DNA from: Vibrio sp. HI00D65
GTDB taxonomy: Bacteria > Pseudomonadota > Gammaproteobacteria > Enterobacterales > Vibrionaceae
DNA length: 64,000 nucleotides
Reading direction: 5' to 3'
Assembly: GCF_001635455.1 (NCBI RefSeq)
Contig: NZ_LWEH01000460.1
Location: forward strand, 1 to 64,000
In this document: positions 52,311 through 61,112 of the stretch, one piece after another
Position numbering within the stretch: the first letter of the stretch is position 1
How the letters are laid out: every line of letters starts with the position of its first letter
Notes under the pieces: generated by a model
What the model saw: only the letters and a program-made list of their open reading frames with translations
The model's database searches: none
Told to the model about the DNA's origin: nothing
Program-made: the position numbers and the translations under genes

Positions 52311-53627
52311 GTGCGTTCAATAAAAAGAAATAAGGGAGTCGCGGGTATTTTGTTCGTCGGCCTGTTACCGATGATGGTTATTTTTATGGCGTTTTCGATG
52401 CAGATGTCGCAACAGATGCTTGCACATACAAGGTTACTGGAAGCGGCAGAGGTAGCGAGCCTAGCGCTTATCGCAAGCCCTAGAGAGGATGAAGATAACA
52501 ACGTTAAGTATGCACGCTACTTAGTGGATCGTTATGTTGTCGATAATACAGATGATGTCGATGTAGCGGTGTATACCAGTATATGTGAGTACAAGGATGG
52601 TTGTGTACAAGCAAGTGGTGAGCTCGCACCGTTCAGCGACTTTGTGGTGAGGGCGACGGCCAAATACACGTCTTGGATTGCATACGAAGACGTGAATTTA
52701 AAGCCTGAGTTTTCAGTCAGTGGCCGAGCTGTGACGCGCAAATATCTTCCTCAGCCAGTAGACGTTTACTTTATTGGTGACTTCAGTGGTTCTATGGGTA
52801 ACCCATGGAAGAACGGAAAAATGAAGTTAGATGTCGTGAAAGAAACCATTAAGCGAGTCGTCGATGACATTGAGGAGTTTAATTCGGAGGAAAAAAGCCG
52901 AGTTGCTTTGCTCGGGTACAACCCGCTCCATGTTAAACAGTCTGACGAGATAGTAAGACTTAACGCTTATGGCTATCGTGCTTCATGGCGAAAGAAACAT
53001 GCTTATGACTACGCTCGGAACTCTCCTGCGACAACGGTTAGGCGAATGTTTGATGAACCAACCTTGTATAACGAGATTATAGAGCCATCGCATGGAATGA
53101 GTCGATACGAAGTAGAGCGACTTTATAAGCGAAACAATGATTTTGATGATTACTTCAAGTTTTACGATATTCCACTGACTGAGGATTATGACAATTTTCG
53201 AGCCCAGTTAATGAGTGCTCAGTTGAAAGCTGGTGGAGGTACCTCTTCTTGGAACGGAATCATTGCTGCAGCACAAGAAGCCAATAAGGCGACTAGCCTT
53301 AACCCTGAACAGGTGTTTATTGTGTTATCCGATGGTAGCGATAGCGACAAAACCTACTTACAGAAATTGGTGGATCAGGGGTTATGTAAAAAGCTGCGCT
53401 CAACCATTTCTGCTAAACGAAATCGTTTCCAAAGTAATGCACCAACTGAAGCTGAGAAAACGAAAGTGACAATGGGTGTTATTGGTATCAACTATCGCGT
53501 CCAAGCCAGTGATGGCTTTGGAGATTGCTTCGGCAAGAAAAACATTTATCACGCCAAAGATGGTGAAGATGTGTACAAGTATATTTTGAATTTGATTAAT
53601 GAAGAAACAGGAAAACTTAAGGATTAA
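52311..53627 (+). CDS. tadG: Tad-associated VWA-domain protein TadG
   Basis: A protein of about 438 residues with an N-terminal hydrophobic segment (VAGILFVGLLPMMVIFMAFS) and a von Willebrand A domain. The metal site is intact: DFSGS with Asp 157, Ser 159 and Ser 161, a Thr in GGTSSWNGI near 309, and an Asp in VLSDGSDSD near 337. Unlike TadE and TadF, the position after the leader Gly lacks the +5 Glu. I chose the GTG at 52311, right after the tadF stop, with GCGAGGG before it. TadG-type proteins are associated with the pilus and may act as a surface adhesin or anchor. Confidence 0.85.
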   Translation: MRSIKRNKGVAGILFVGLLPMMVIFMAFSMQMSQQMLAHTRLLEAAEVASLALIASPREDEDNNVKYARYLVDRYVVDNTDDVDVAVYTSICEYKDGCVQASGELAPFSDFVVRATAKYTSWIAYEDVNLKPEFSVSGRAVTRKYLPQPVDVYFIGDFSGSMGNPWKNGKMKLDVVKETIKRVVDDIEEFNSEEKSRVALLGYNPLHVKQSDEIVRLNAYGYRASWRKKHAYDYARNSPATTVRRMFDEPTLYNEIIEPSHGMSRYEVERLYKRNNDFDDYFKFYDIPLTEDYDNFRAQLMSAQLKAGGGTSSWNGIIAAAQEANKATSLNPEQVFIVLSDGSDSDKTYLQKLVDQGLCKKLRSTISAKRNRFQSNAPTEAEKTKVTMGVIGINYRVQASDGFGDCFGKKNIYHAKDGEDVYKYILNLINEETGKLKD

Positions 53628-53628
53628 C

Positions 53629-54195
53629 ATGAGATACCTAGTGATTATTTCTATGATGCTGCTCTCTCCAGTTGGCTATGCGAATTGCTTGGGCAATGTC
53701 GATGAATATATAACATCGACCAAGTTGGTCTCTTCTCATGTTGTGACGACTCAAGTAACGGGTGGATTGTTAGAGCGTGATGAAATACCGCAGAATGAGC
53801 TACTCAATAAAGAGAGTGAGGTGATCCAAATCGCGGTTCAAGACGATGTGTGTTTCTATGACAAAGCGACACAATCTCTAGTACTTAATTATCCAATCAA
53901 CGTGTATAAGTTGGATGAAAGTCATAAACAAGTACTGGAACAATACCTAAGTTTAGTCGACGATAAATCAAAGATTTTTATTGAAGGCCATGCTGATAGT
54001 CTTGGCAGTGAAAGCTACAACAAAGCGCTTTCATCACGTCGTGCGGGGCAAGTGACTAGCTATTTAAAGGAAGATCTTCGCCAAGGGAGTCGTATTGTAG
54101 AATATGCTTACGGAGAAAGTGCACCTATATGTAAGGCGGCGGACAACAAGGTGACGGGTTGTAATCGAAGAGTTGTCATCACCGTTAAGTCATAA
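53629..54195 (+). CDS. OmpA-domain protein at the end of the tad operon
   Basis: A 188-residue protein with a signal peptide (MRYLVIISMMLLSPVGYA) and a C-terminal OmpA-like peptidoglycan-binding section (IFIEGHADSLGSESYNKALS, SRRAGQVTSYL, and CNRRVVITV at the end). I chose the ATG at 53629 with AAGGATTAAC before it; it starts one base after the tadG stop. It probably anchors the pilus or TadG in the peptidoglycan and outer envelope. Two Cys flank the end of the OmpA section. A strong terminator follows at 54276. Confidence 0.85.
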   Translation: MRYLVIISMMLLSPVGYANCLGNVDEYITSTKLVSSHVVTTQVTGGLLERDEIPQNELLNKESEVIQIAVQDDVCFYDKATQSLVLNYPINVYKLDESHKQVLEQYLSLVDDKSKIFIEGHADSLGSESYNKALSSRRAGQVTSYLKEDLRQGSRIVEYAYGESAPICKAADNKVTGCNRRVVITVKS

Positions 54196-54275
54196 TGGGT
54201 TTTATTTTTATTGTATGTGTTTTTATTCTCTGGGCTGCAGCCTTGAGTGGTGTATAACGAAACTCAAATAAAACA

Positions 54276-54305
54276 AAAGGGAGCCAATGTTGGCTCCCTT
54301 TTTCG
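54276..54305 (+). terminator. Rho-independent terminator closing the tad operon
   Basis: AAAGGGAGCCA pairs perfectly with TGGCTCCCTTT around a short loop and is followed by a T run. It closes the tad operon. Confidence 0.9.
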
Positions 54306-54324
54306 TCTTGTTAAACCTTGGAAT

Positions 54325-54360
54325 CATTACACCATTACACCATTACACCATTACACCATT
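54325..54360. repeat. Tandem repeat of 8-base unit CATTACAC
   Basis: Four full copies of CATTACAC plus a CATT remainder lie back to back. On the minus strand the repeat begins at the stop codon of the EAL-domain remnant and lies between it and the tad terminator. Eight-base units are typical of slippage-prone loci. No gene reads through it now. Confidence 0.85.
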
Positions 54361-54525
54361 GGCTCTAGTTGTTTTTGATTCGATTCTGCGGGAGCAAGAT
54401 ATTCGCACAGCTCTTCGTATGGGATAGGGCGTGAGAAGTAGTAGCCTTGCATCAAATCACAGCCGCAGGCTTTGAGGATAGCAAAGTGTTCGCTGGATTC
54501 TACACCTTCCGCTGTTACTGCTTAG
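54351..54525 (-). pseudogene. C-terminal remnant of an EAL-domain (c-di-GMP phosphodiesterase) protein
   Basis: On the minus strand the frame reads AVTAEGVESSEHFAILKA, then CGCDLMQGYYFSRPIPYEEL and ends in EPMV and a stop inside the tandem repeat. The TAEGVE segment and the DLMQGYYFSRP segment are the two conserved C-terminal motifs of EAL domains. The rest of the gene is missing: the frame meets the end of the sulfurtransferase gene at about 54515-54525. The fragment is inactive. Its position suggests that a deletion joined the two genes. Confidence 0.85.
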
Positions 54526-55378
54526 TTATGGCGATAGGCAGGTTTTCGTTTGCGCCCCATTCTGTCCATGAGCCGTCGTAAACTCCCATTTCACCCGAGT
54601 ACCCCGCCAGTTTAGCGGCTAATAAAATGATGCAGGCAGTCACACCTGAACCACAGCTAAAGAACATCGGTTGAGTTGGTGTTAAGTCCAATGTAGAAAA
54701 GATTTCTACAAGCTCGCTCTGTGGTTTCAACTTACCGTTGTTCAGCACTTGTGCGAATGGTAGACAAACTGAGTTTGGAATATGCCCGCTGCGTAATCCT
54801 TCTCTTGGCTCAGGCACTTCTGAATCGAAACGAGCTTGAGATCGTGCATCTAGAATATTGGCACTCTTGTTCTCTGAATAGCTTAGGACTTGCTTGGCAT
54901 CCACAAAGTGATTGTCTTGAATGTTGCCTTCGAAATTGCCTGGTGTTACTTCAGCTCTGTACGATGTATCTGTTGTGTAACCCGCTTCAATCCATGCTGG
55001 TAAGCCGCCATCTAAGATGTAAACATCCTGATGTCCCATCGCCATAAACATCCACCAAGCGCGAGGCGAAGCGAAAGTCCCTGAGTTGTCGTACACCACA
55101 ATCGTGCTGTCTTGGTTGATACCAATTTCACGTGCACGAGTGTTGAAGTATTTTTCGGAAGGGAACATGTGAGGGAGTAGGGTATGTTTGTTGCTGAAGT
55201 CTTTGTCGTAGTCGAAACGAATTGCTCCAGGAATCATTTGCCCTTTGATCTTCTCAGACTCACTTGGAATTTGAAATTCGATACTGGCGTCTAAGATGAT
55301 GATGTTGTCTTGCTCTAACAAACGTTGTTGAAGTTGTTCTGGAGAAATGAGTGGCTGATTCATTCTTATTGTATCCAT
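54515..55378 (-). CDS. sseA: 3-mercaptopyruvate/thiosulfate sulfurtransferase (SseA-like)
   Basis: A two-rhodanese-domain enzyme of 287 residues that transfers sulfur from 3-mercaptopyruvate to acceptors such as cyanide or thiols. The active-site loop is CGSGVTA with the catalytic Cys near residue 242, the motif of 3-mercaptopyruvate sulfurtransferases rather than thiosulfate-specific rhodaneses. N-terminal and C-terminal rhodanese domains lie at about 12-135 and 165-280. The start at 55378 or the ATG five codons later is possible. Its stop sits in the EAL remnant junction. Confidence 0.9.
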   Translation of the reverse strand: MDTIRMNQPLISPEQLQQRLLEQDNIIILDASIEFQIPSESEKIKGQMIPGAIRFDYDKDFSNKHTLLPHMFPSEKYFNTRAREIGINQDSTIVVYDNSGTFASPRAWWMFMAMGHQDVYILDGGLPAWIEAGYTTDTSYRAEVTPGNFEGNIQDNHFVDAKQVLSYSENKSANILDARSQARFDSEVPEPREGLRSGHIPNSVCLPFAQVLNNGKLKPQSELVEIFSTLDLTPTQPMFFSCGSGVTACIILLAAKLAGYSGEMGVYDGSWTEWGANENLPIAITKQ

Positions 55379-55413
55379 TCTTGTTAAAGTTATAGTTGTT
55401 GTTATATCGGCGG

Positions 55414-55728
55414 CTAAGGTGCAGCTCTACAGTAGATGAACCGATAGCTGTTTTGTCCGGTGATTTGGTTGCTTAATGTATCAAGCGAGACTACAGAATC
55501 AATAGGGCAGTCCGTGGTCGGTGCAATGGATACGCGAAATACACTGTTGTCTTGAGTTTGAACAGTAAGATAACGCCTGTGTCCATCTAATGACTGGGTG
55601 AGTGTATTCAAAATCACTTTGGCTTCAACACGTTGCCCCGTCTGTGACGTCAGCGGGAAATGGGTAAGGGCAACTAATACGCCTACACCGCACATAAAGA
55701 TAAATAGACCTATTTTTAACTGTTTCAT
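55414..55728 (-). CDS. Small membrane-anchored protein of unknown function
   Basis: A 104-residue protein starting MKQLKIGLFIFMCGVGVLVA: one N-terminal membrane helix or signal anchor, then a beta-rich part with RRYLTVQTQDNSVFRVSI and two Cys (TTDCPI and FIYC) that could form a disulphide. I chose the ATG at 55728 rather than the longer open frame because the helix then begins at residue 5. Not recognised. It lies 35 bases upstream of sseA on the same strand. Confidence 0.65.
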   Translation of the reverse strand: MKQLKIGLFIFMCGVGVLVALTHFPLTSQTGQRVEAKVILNTLTQSLDGHRRYLTVQTQDNSVFRVSIAPTTDCPIDSVVSLDTLSNQITGQNSYRFIYCRAAP

Positions 55729-55888
55729 TAGAGTAAGTCTTTGAAGGTTATCTTGAAAATATAAGTTAGATTCGAAGTAAAGTGAATGAACTCTAATCAG
55801 ATAGTTTTCACCGATATTGGTTTGGAGCGATAAAAAAGTGAGCATTGCTGCTCACTTTTGGCTGTAGATGTTCGAGTCTAAACTTTCA

Positions 55889-56497
55889 TTACCACACGAT
55901 CTGAGAGTTGCTGCTCGAGACTACTTTCTGTAGAGGTGGCTGCCCGTCGTAAAACCAAATCTCAACGAGAAGTGAATCGTGGCTGACTGGGCTCGCGAAA
56001 TTAGAGGCGAACACACCATTGTTTAATGAACCAGCAATCACTTTGCTTGAGTAGTCTGGTTTCAATGTCGAGTCGTCACGAGCACTAAAACGGCTATACA
56101 CGGTAACAAATGAACGGTCTGTTGAAATACTACTGATGTCGATGTCGATATCAAACTGCTCTACAGAGCTGTAATCAAAACCGTCGGGTACAACTAAATC
56201 ACTCATGGTGTAAGTGGGTACCGCTGCTGCACTGGCTGCTGGAGACGGTGATGGCGTTGCTGCTACTGGCGTTACTGGCGTAGCCGGTGATGACGGTGAA
56301 GGAGAAGGAGAAGCTATGCTGCCGCCACCTCCACCCCCACCACAACCAGCTAGTAGGAGTGTGGCTGTAGCTAAAATTACGGTCATTGTTTTCTTCATGT
56401 TCCAAGAGCTTTGTGCAGACATATTATTTTCCTTAGAGAGGTTGCTTCTCAACTCAACGTTATGATGTTCGCGATTATGTTTATCTTTGATACTCAT
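55889..56497 (-). CDS. Poly-Gly lipoprotein with long N-terminal extension
   Basis: A lipoprotein with the signal KKTMTVILATATLLLAGC followed by seven Gly, then a Pro/Ser/Ala/Thr-rich linker of about 40 residues and a compact beta-rich domain (TYTMSDLVVPDGFDYSSVEQ..., ending SSSNSQIVW). The ATG at 56497 has a strong AAGGAGAG site and lies 11 bases after the LruC-gene stop, but it gives a 33-residue hydrophilic extension before the usual lipoprotein signal. A second ATG at 56422, with AAGGA before it, gives a normal signal length. Both may be used. It is in an operon with the LruC-domain gene. The fold is not recognised. Confidence 0.75.
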   Translation of the reverse strand: MSIKDKHNREHHNVELRSNLSKENNMSAQSSWNMKKTMTVILATATLLLAGCGGGGGGGSIASPSPSPSSPATPVTPVAATPSPSPAASAAAVPTYTMSDLVVPDGFDYSSVEQFDIDIDISSISTDRSFVTVYSRFSARDDSTLKPDYSSKVIAGSLNNGVFASNFASPVSHDSLLVEIWFYDGQPPLQKVVSSSNSQIVW

Positions 56498-56508
56498 GAC
56501 GTCTCTCC

Positions 56509-58644
56509 TTATGGCTCGTAGCATTGGTTGTCTGCTGGTGATGTGTACCAAGTTTGATTATTTTCACCGCCTGACTCTGCCCATTGCTTAAACTCTGGGT
56601 AAGCAGTTACGATATCCACGTATTCTTGCGGCCATTCCCACTCTTCTGTTGACGTGATAATAAGTGCCCAAGGGTGGTTTTCTGCTGTTTTGAAATATTT
56701 ACCTGTTGCTGGGTCGCTATCATCAACACCGATTCCAGAGTCAAATAGGTTCACTGTATCGAAGGCCTCGGTCGGTGCTTGGTCTGGTAGATGTAACTCC
56801 CAGCTACGTCCCGGGTGCATCGGTAGGTTGTCGCCGTGGTAGTAGCCCGGTGTTGCAAAAATGAATGGGTCGTAAGGCATGTCTGTCCATGACGCAGTAC
56901 TCACACCGTCTCCTGATAAGTTGATACCGATTTGGAATGCAAACTGTTCATCTTCTTTACAAGCGTTGCTGGTACGGTAGAAGGCACATGAAGTATTCGC
57001 TTTTTCAGACAAGTCCTCTGCGGCGATAAAGATAGCTTCAGTTCGTCCGTCTTCCATGCCTAAGTCGGTGAATACGCCATTGTGTTTCATGTATGAATTA
57101 ACGGTATCTACCGAGCTTGGTGCAAGGTTGGGTAGGCGAACCGCAAAGCCGTTTTTGTAGGTTGCCCCCGCAGCCGCTAGGCGACCATCGATGGTGGACT
57201 TAACAACCTTACCGTCTTTTAAGATCTCGGTGATGCGATACATGATAACGGCATCATTCATATCGTAATCGGCTTTATAAGGCCAATTGTCTTCATATGC
57301 TAGGGTGGCGTAGCCAGAAGCGCTTGGGAAGTAACGAGCCGTTGCACCATCATTAAGAACATCGACTTGAATATCAACCACCTCACCAGAGGTAGAGCCG
57401 CCAAAGTAGCTTAGGTTGGTTTGCTGGCTGAATCTAAAGCGAGCCCAAGTGTTACCCGTTAAGGCGTTAATATCGACATTTAAGAACAAGTCGTTCTCAC
57501 CGGCTGCCAATAAGTAATCGGTAAAGACTTGTTCGTTGGCGCCGTCGAAACTACCGTCTTGGTTCCAATCTATCCAAGCTGAAAGATAACCCGTTGTTGA
57601 AGCTTCAATAATTACCTTTGAATCGAGGCCCGCTTCAAGTGCGGTTACGAAGCCGATACCACCATTCGTCCATTCGTCATCAATGCCGACGCTTTCATCT
57701 GATTGTGGGGAAACGTATCCATCCAGATCTGCATCTGGTGCATCAGTACCTAGCCACGTAACGCCATCAAGCTCATGTCGAGGGCCGTTACTTGCTAGTA
57801 GAGTGAGGTAACTGTCTGGTGCATCACCAAAGTCGATGTTAGAATCTTCATCAACAACAGGGGCGTTGGCACAACGTGCGCCATCATTTTGGTTGGAAGC
57901 TGGACCGTTTGATACAAACTCGACGGCTGGAACAATGCCCGCAGCGATATTGGCAGCGTTGTCTGGAGACAGGTTGATACGGTAAATTTTACCGTCTTGA
58001 TTTCGAGATACATAGTAGTAGCCGTTTACATCGAAATAACCAGCACCAAAGGTACCCGTTTCTCCGGTATCACCGATATAGGTTTCTGCACCTGTAGTCG
58101 GGTTGAAGCTGTACAAGCCACCAGAGTTATTATCGATACCATATAGAGAGCCATCGCTTGGGTGGAAAGCGAAATCAGTTAATCTCACCGTTGCTGGGCT
58201 GCCTGCGATTTTGTTGACCGTTACGGTTGCATTTGGATCTGAATCTAAAGGTGATAGATCAACAGTGAATAGCCCTTTACCAGTGTTGTATAGGTAGTAA
58301 ACATGGTCGTAGACGTCACCCACATAGAAGGTGTGGTCAGTTGGCAGTCCACTTGTGCTGATAACTTCTGCTTGGAAGTCCTTGCCTAGGCGCACCAAGC
58401 GCTTGTTAGTGGTGTCATAACCGTAGATGTATCTGTCTTCGAAATCAAAACCAACACCGTTGATGTTAGCGTTCATCCCCGTATCGTCTTCTAGTAGGGT
58501 AGTTGAACCAGTAACGAGGTTAACTCCCCAGACTTGAACTGGAGTGGATTGAAAAAGGTATGCCTTACTAGGGCAAGTATCGAACGGCACTGCGTTGGCG
58601 ACCAGTGGCGCACTTAATAGCAAACTTAACGTTGTAATTCTCAT
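56509..58644 (-). CDS. LruC-domain secreted protein
   Basis: A 711-residue exported protein. The signal peptide is MRITTLSLLLSAPLVANA. Residues about 40-250 form beta-propeller-like repeats (DVYDHVYYLYNTGKGLFTVD, FHPSDGSLYGIDNNSGGLYS). A GEVT-type section follows (DWNQDGSFDGANEQVF, then FSQQTNLSYFGGSTSGEVVD near 415). The C-terminal 270 residues form a LruC domain, with YKADYDMNDAVIMY near 460 and HPGRSWELHLPDQAP near 615. LruC domains occur in surface proteins of leptospires and marine gammaproteobacteria. The lipoprotein gene follows by 11 bases in the same operon. Surface display or secretion is inferred. Confidence 0.85.
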   Translation of the reverse strand: MRITTLSLLLSAPLVANAVPFDTCPSKAYLFQSTPVQVWGVNLVTGSTTLLEDDTGMNANINGVGFDFEDRYIYGYDTTNKRLVRLGKDFQAEVISTSGLPTDHTFYVGDVYDHVYYLYNTGKGLFTVDLSPLDSDPNATVTVNKIAGSPATVRLTDFAFHPSDGSLYGIDNNSGGLYSFNPTTGAETYIGDTGETGTFGAGYFDVNGYYYVSRNQDGKIYRINLSPDNAANIAAGIVPAVEFVSNGPASNQNDGARCANAPVVDEDSNIDFGDAPDSYLTLLASNGPRHELDGVTWLGTDAPDADLDGYVSPQSDESVGIDDEWTNGGIGFVTALEAGLDSKVIIEASTTGYLSAWIDWNQDGSFDGANEQVFTDYLLAAGENDLFLNVDINALTGNTWARFRFSQQTNLSYFGGSTSGEVVDIQVDVLNDGATARYFPSASGYATLAYEDNWPYKADYDMNDAVIMYRITEILKDGKVVKSTIDGRLAAAGATYKNGFAVRLPNLAPSSVDTVNSYMKHNGVFTDLGMEDGRTEAIFIAAEDLSEKANTSCAFYRTSNACKEDEQFAFQIGINLSGDGVSTASWTDMPYDPFIFATPGYYHGDNLPMHPGRSWELHLPDQAPTEAFDTVNLFDSGIGVDDSDPATGKYFKTAENHPWALIITSTEEWEWPQEYVDIVTAYPEFKQWAESGGENNQTWYTSPADNQCYEP

Positions 58645-58837
58645 ATCTACATCCTTGTGATGGGAGGTATAGATACTTAACCAAGTAGTGTGCCATGTTT
58701 AAGGTTGTGATGTTGTACGTTTTTATTTTGCTGATTGCTCAGTGTGCTCAATATTCTCAAAATGAGAATTTAAATGAAACTGATCACTTATGAAGTGTTT
58801 CAATTTGAAATCAGGGTGGGGCTCAGTTCAAATAAAA

Positions 58838-58863
58838 AAAGCCCTGACAGTGGTCAGGGCTTG
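58838..58863 (+). terminator. Terminator
   Basis: AAGCCCTGAC pairs perfectly with GTCAGGGCTT around a four-base loop, with an A run to the left. It lies downstream of moeB; reading on the minus strand, the A run becomes the T tail. Confidence 0.85.
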
Positions 58864-58884
58864 AGGAGTTATAAAATAGTTATC

Positions 58885-59649
58885 TTACTCGTGATGAGCA
58901 TACCCGCATACCGAACAACTCGGCATCTTCATTAAGTTCATTTCACGCCAACTGTGTGACATAGCGTCGAGAATCAGAAGCTTACCTTGCTTTAGTTGTC
59001 CAAACTTGGCGATAACTTTGATCGCTTCCAAAGCTTGAGCTGCGCCCACCATACCGACAACAGGAGCCATTACACCAGCTTCGACACAGCTAAGTGCAGC
59101 GTTACCGAACAGGGCACTCAAACACTGGTAGCAAGGTGCATTGTTATCTTGATAAGTGAATACACTAATCTGACCTTCCATGCGAATCGCAGCACCAGAA
59201 ACTAAAGGCGTTTTCGATGCATAGCATAAGCGGTTAAGTTGATTACGCGTTTCCACGTTATCGCTGGCATCGAGCACCAATGAATGAGCTTCGATTAGTT
59301 TCGTCAGTGCTTCGTCATCGAGCCTGTGATCGACGGTCTCTACTTTTAGGTGTGGGTTTAACAGCTGCAAGGATTCTGCGGCTGAAACGACCTTTTTTTT
59401 ACCAATGTCAGCATCGGTGTGAAGTACTTGGCGCTGTAAGTTTGAAAGCTCAACAACATCGTCATCAATGAGCGTTAGCTTCCCAACACCAGCGGTGGCA
59501 AGGTATTGAGCTGAAGCGCAGCCCAGTCCACCGGCACCTAAGACCAATATCGAACCCTGTTTTAGTGCTTCTTGGCCCTCAAAATCAAACTGTTTAAGGA
59601 TGATTTGGCGGTTATAGCGAAGCATCTCTACGTCAGAAAGTATTTCCAT
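58885..59649 (-). CDS. moeB: Molybdopterin-synthase adenylyltransferase
   Basis: MoeB adenylates the C-terminal glycine of MoaD, the small subunit of molybdopterin synthase. The product, about 254 residues, has the ThiF/E1-like fold: VLGAGGLGCASAQYLATAGV for ATP binding near 38, LTLIDDDVVELSNLQRQ near 60, the Asp in LVLDASDNVETRNQLNR near 125, and zinc Cys pairs CYQC near 172 and CSVC near 246. I chose the ATG at 59649 with GAGG before it. It follows moeA by 12 bases. Confidence 0.95.
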   Translation of the reverse strand: MEILSDVEMLRYNRQIILKQFDFEGQEALKQGSILVLGAGGLGCASAQYLATAGVGKLTLIDDDVVELSNLQRQVLHTDADIGKKKVVSAAESLQLLNPHLKVETVDHRLDDEALTKLIEAHSLVLDASDNVETRNQLNRLCYASKTPLVSGAAIRMEGQISVFTYQDNNAPCYQCLSALFGNAALSCVEAGVMAPVVGMVGAAQALEAIKVIAKFGQLKQGKLLILDAMSHSWREMNLMKMPSCSVCGYAHHE

Positions 59650-59661
59650 CAGCAAGCCTCG

Positions 59662-60897
59662 TTAGTAAAGCGTAGAGTTAAACAGTTGAATCTGAACTGT
59701 TTCGCCGACTTCTACACGGCCACGTTCACGCTCTAATACAACAAAGCAGTTCGCTAGGCTCATCGAGCGGAAAGCACCTGAACTTTGGTTACCTGTTGTT
59801 TCAACCACAAACTGACCGTTTTCAATCGAGTAGATGCCGCGTTGATAATCAGTACGGCCAGGGCCTTTTTTAAATGCCGACTTAGTTGTCGCTGGAATAG
59901 ATTCTGGTGCTGTCCACGCAGTGTGACCGGCAAGTTTAGCCAGCATAGGTTGAACTAACACGTACATGGTCATCATTGCAGACACCGGGTTACCCGGAAG
60001 GCCACAGAACCAAGCGTTGTCTAATTCACCAAACGCGAATGGTTTGCCTGGTTTGATTGCTAGTTTCCAAAAGCCGATTTCGCCAAGCTCTTCGAGAATG
60101 TCTTTGGTGTAATCCGCTTCGCCGACACTTACGCCACCAGAAGTGACAACTACGTCTGCCAATTCTTGCGCTTTTACAAAGGTTTCTTTAAGCGTTGCAG
60201 GGCAATCAGGGATAATACCTAGGTCAATGGCTTCGCAACCAAACGCTTCAATCAGTGGTTTGATACCATAGCGGTTGCTGTCGTAGATCTGACCATCTTC
60301 AAGAGGCTGACCTAGCGGTTTTAGTTCATCGCCAGTAGAGAAGAAAGCGACTTTTGGTTTGTGTGCAACAACCACATGGCTCACACCAAGTGAAGCGATC
60401 ATTGGAATGTCACGAGGCGTTAAACGTTCACCGCGGCTAAGAACGATGTCACCTTGCTTAATGTCGTCACCCGTAGGGCGAATGTTATTATTCAGTTTGA
60501 TGTCGTCTTGTTGAATCTCAATGCCCGTATCGGTTTCACGAGTATTTTCTTGCATGATGACTGCATCACAACCTTCTGGGATTTTCGCGCCTGTCATAAT
60601 GCGAACACAAGTATTACTTGGCCATTCGCCTTCAAATGGCTGACCTGCAAAAGATTTACCCGCTAATGGTAGTACTTTACCGTTCTCTAGGTCTGCTAAA
60701 CGCAGTGCGTAACCGTCCATTGCTGAGTTATCAAAAGGAGGTACAAAAATAGGGGAGAGCATGTCTTCAGCAAGAACGTAACCTAATGCATCTGCTAATG
60801 GCAGAGTTAGAGTCGTTTGAATAGGTTTAATTGGTGACAGCAGCTTATCTAGTGCTTCTTCAATTGGCATTAAGCCCGGAGCGTCGCAACAGCCCAT
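59662..60897 (-). CDS. moeA: Molybdopterin molybdenumtransferase
   Basis: MoeA inserts molybdate into adenylated molybdopterin. The ATG at 60897 gives 411 residues, the usual family length, and has AAAGGATTT before it; a longer frame upstream is Gln/Asn-rich and unlikely. Motifs include PPFDNSAMDGYA near 55, RIMTGAKIPEGCDAV near 105, STGDEL near 190, TSGGVSVGEADYTKD near 250 and GLPGNPVSAMMT near 295. It is divergent from folE, with about 215 bases between the two starts. Confidence 0.95.
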   Translation of the reverse strand: MGCCDAPGLMPIEEALDKLLSPIKPIQTTLTLPLADALGYVLAEDMLSPIFVPPFDNSAMDGYALRLADLENGKVLPLAGKSFAGQPFEGEWPSNTCVRIMTGAKIPEGCDAVIMQENTRETDTGIEIQQDDIKLNNNIRPTGDDIKQGDIVLSRGERLTPRDIPMIASLGVSHVVVAHKPKVAFFSTGDELKPLGQPLEDGQIYDSNRYGIKPLIEAFGCEAIDLGIIPDCPATLKETFVKAQELADVVVTSGGVSVGEADYTKDILEELGEIGFWKLAIKPGKPFAFGELDNAWFCGLPGNPVSAMMTMYVLVQPMLAKLAGHTAWTAPESIPATTKSAFKKGPGRTDYQRGIYSIENGQFVVETTGNQSSGAFRSMSLANCFVVLERERGRVEVGETVQIQLFNSTLY

Positions 60898-61112
60898 AAT
60901 TGAAATCCTTTGATCGTTATTGTTTTGATTTTGTGGTTGGCAATGGTGGTTCAATAATGATTAAAACACGCTTTTCGTCAACGAAATTGGAGCCACTTTA
61001 GCACAGTTTAGCCCCCGTAAATAATGACCTCCCTTAAAATATGGGTGTATTTATTCAAAATTCCGAGTATCCTTGTTTGCCATCCAGAAGGGGTAACAAA
61101 AGAGGAAGTTCA

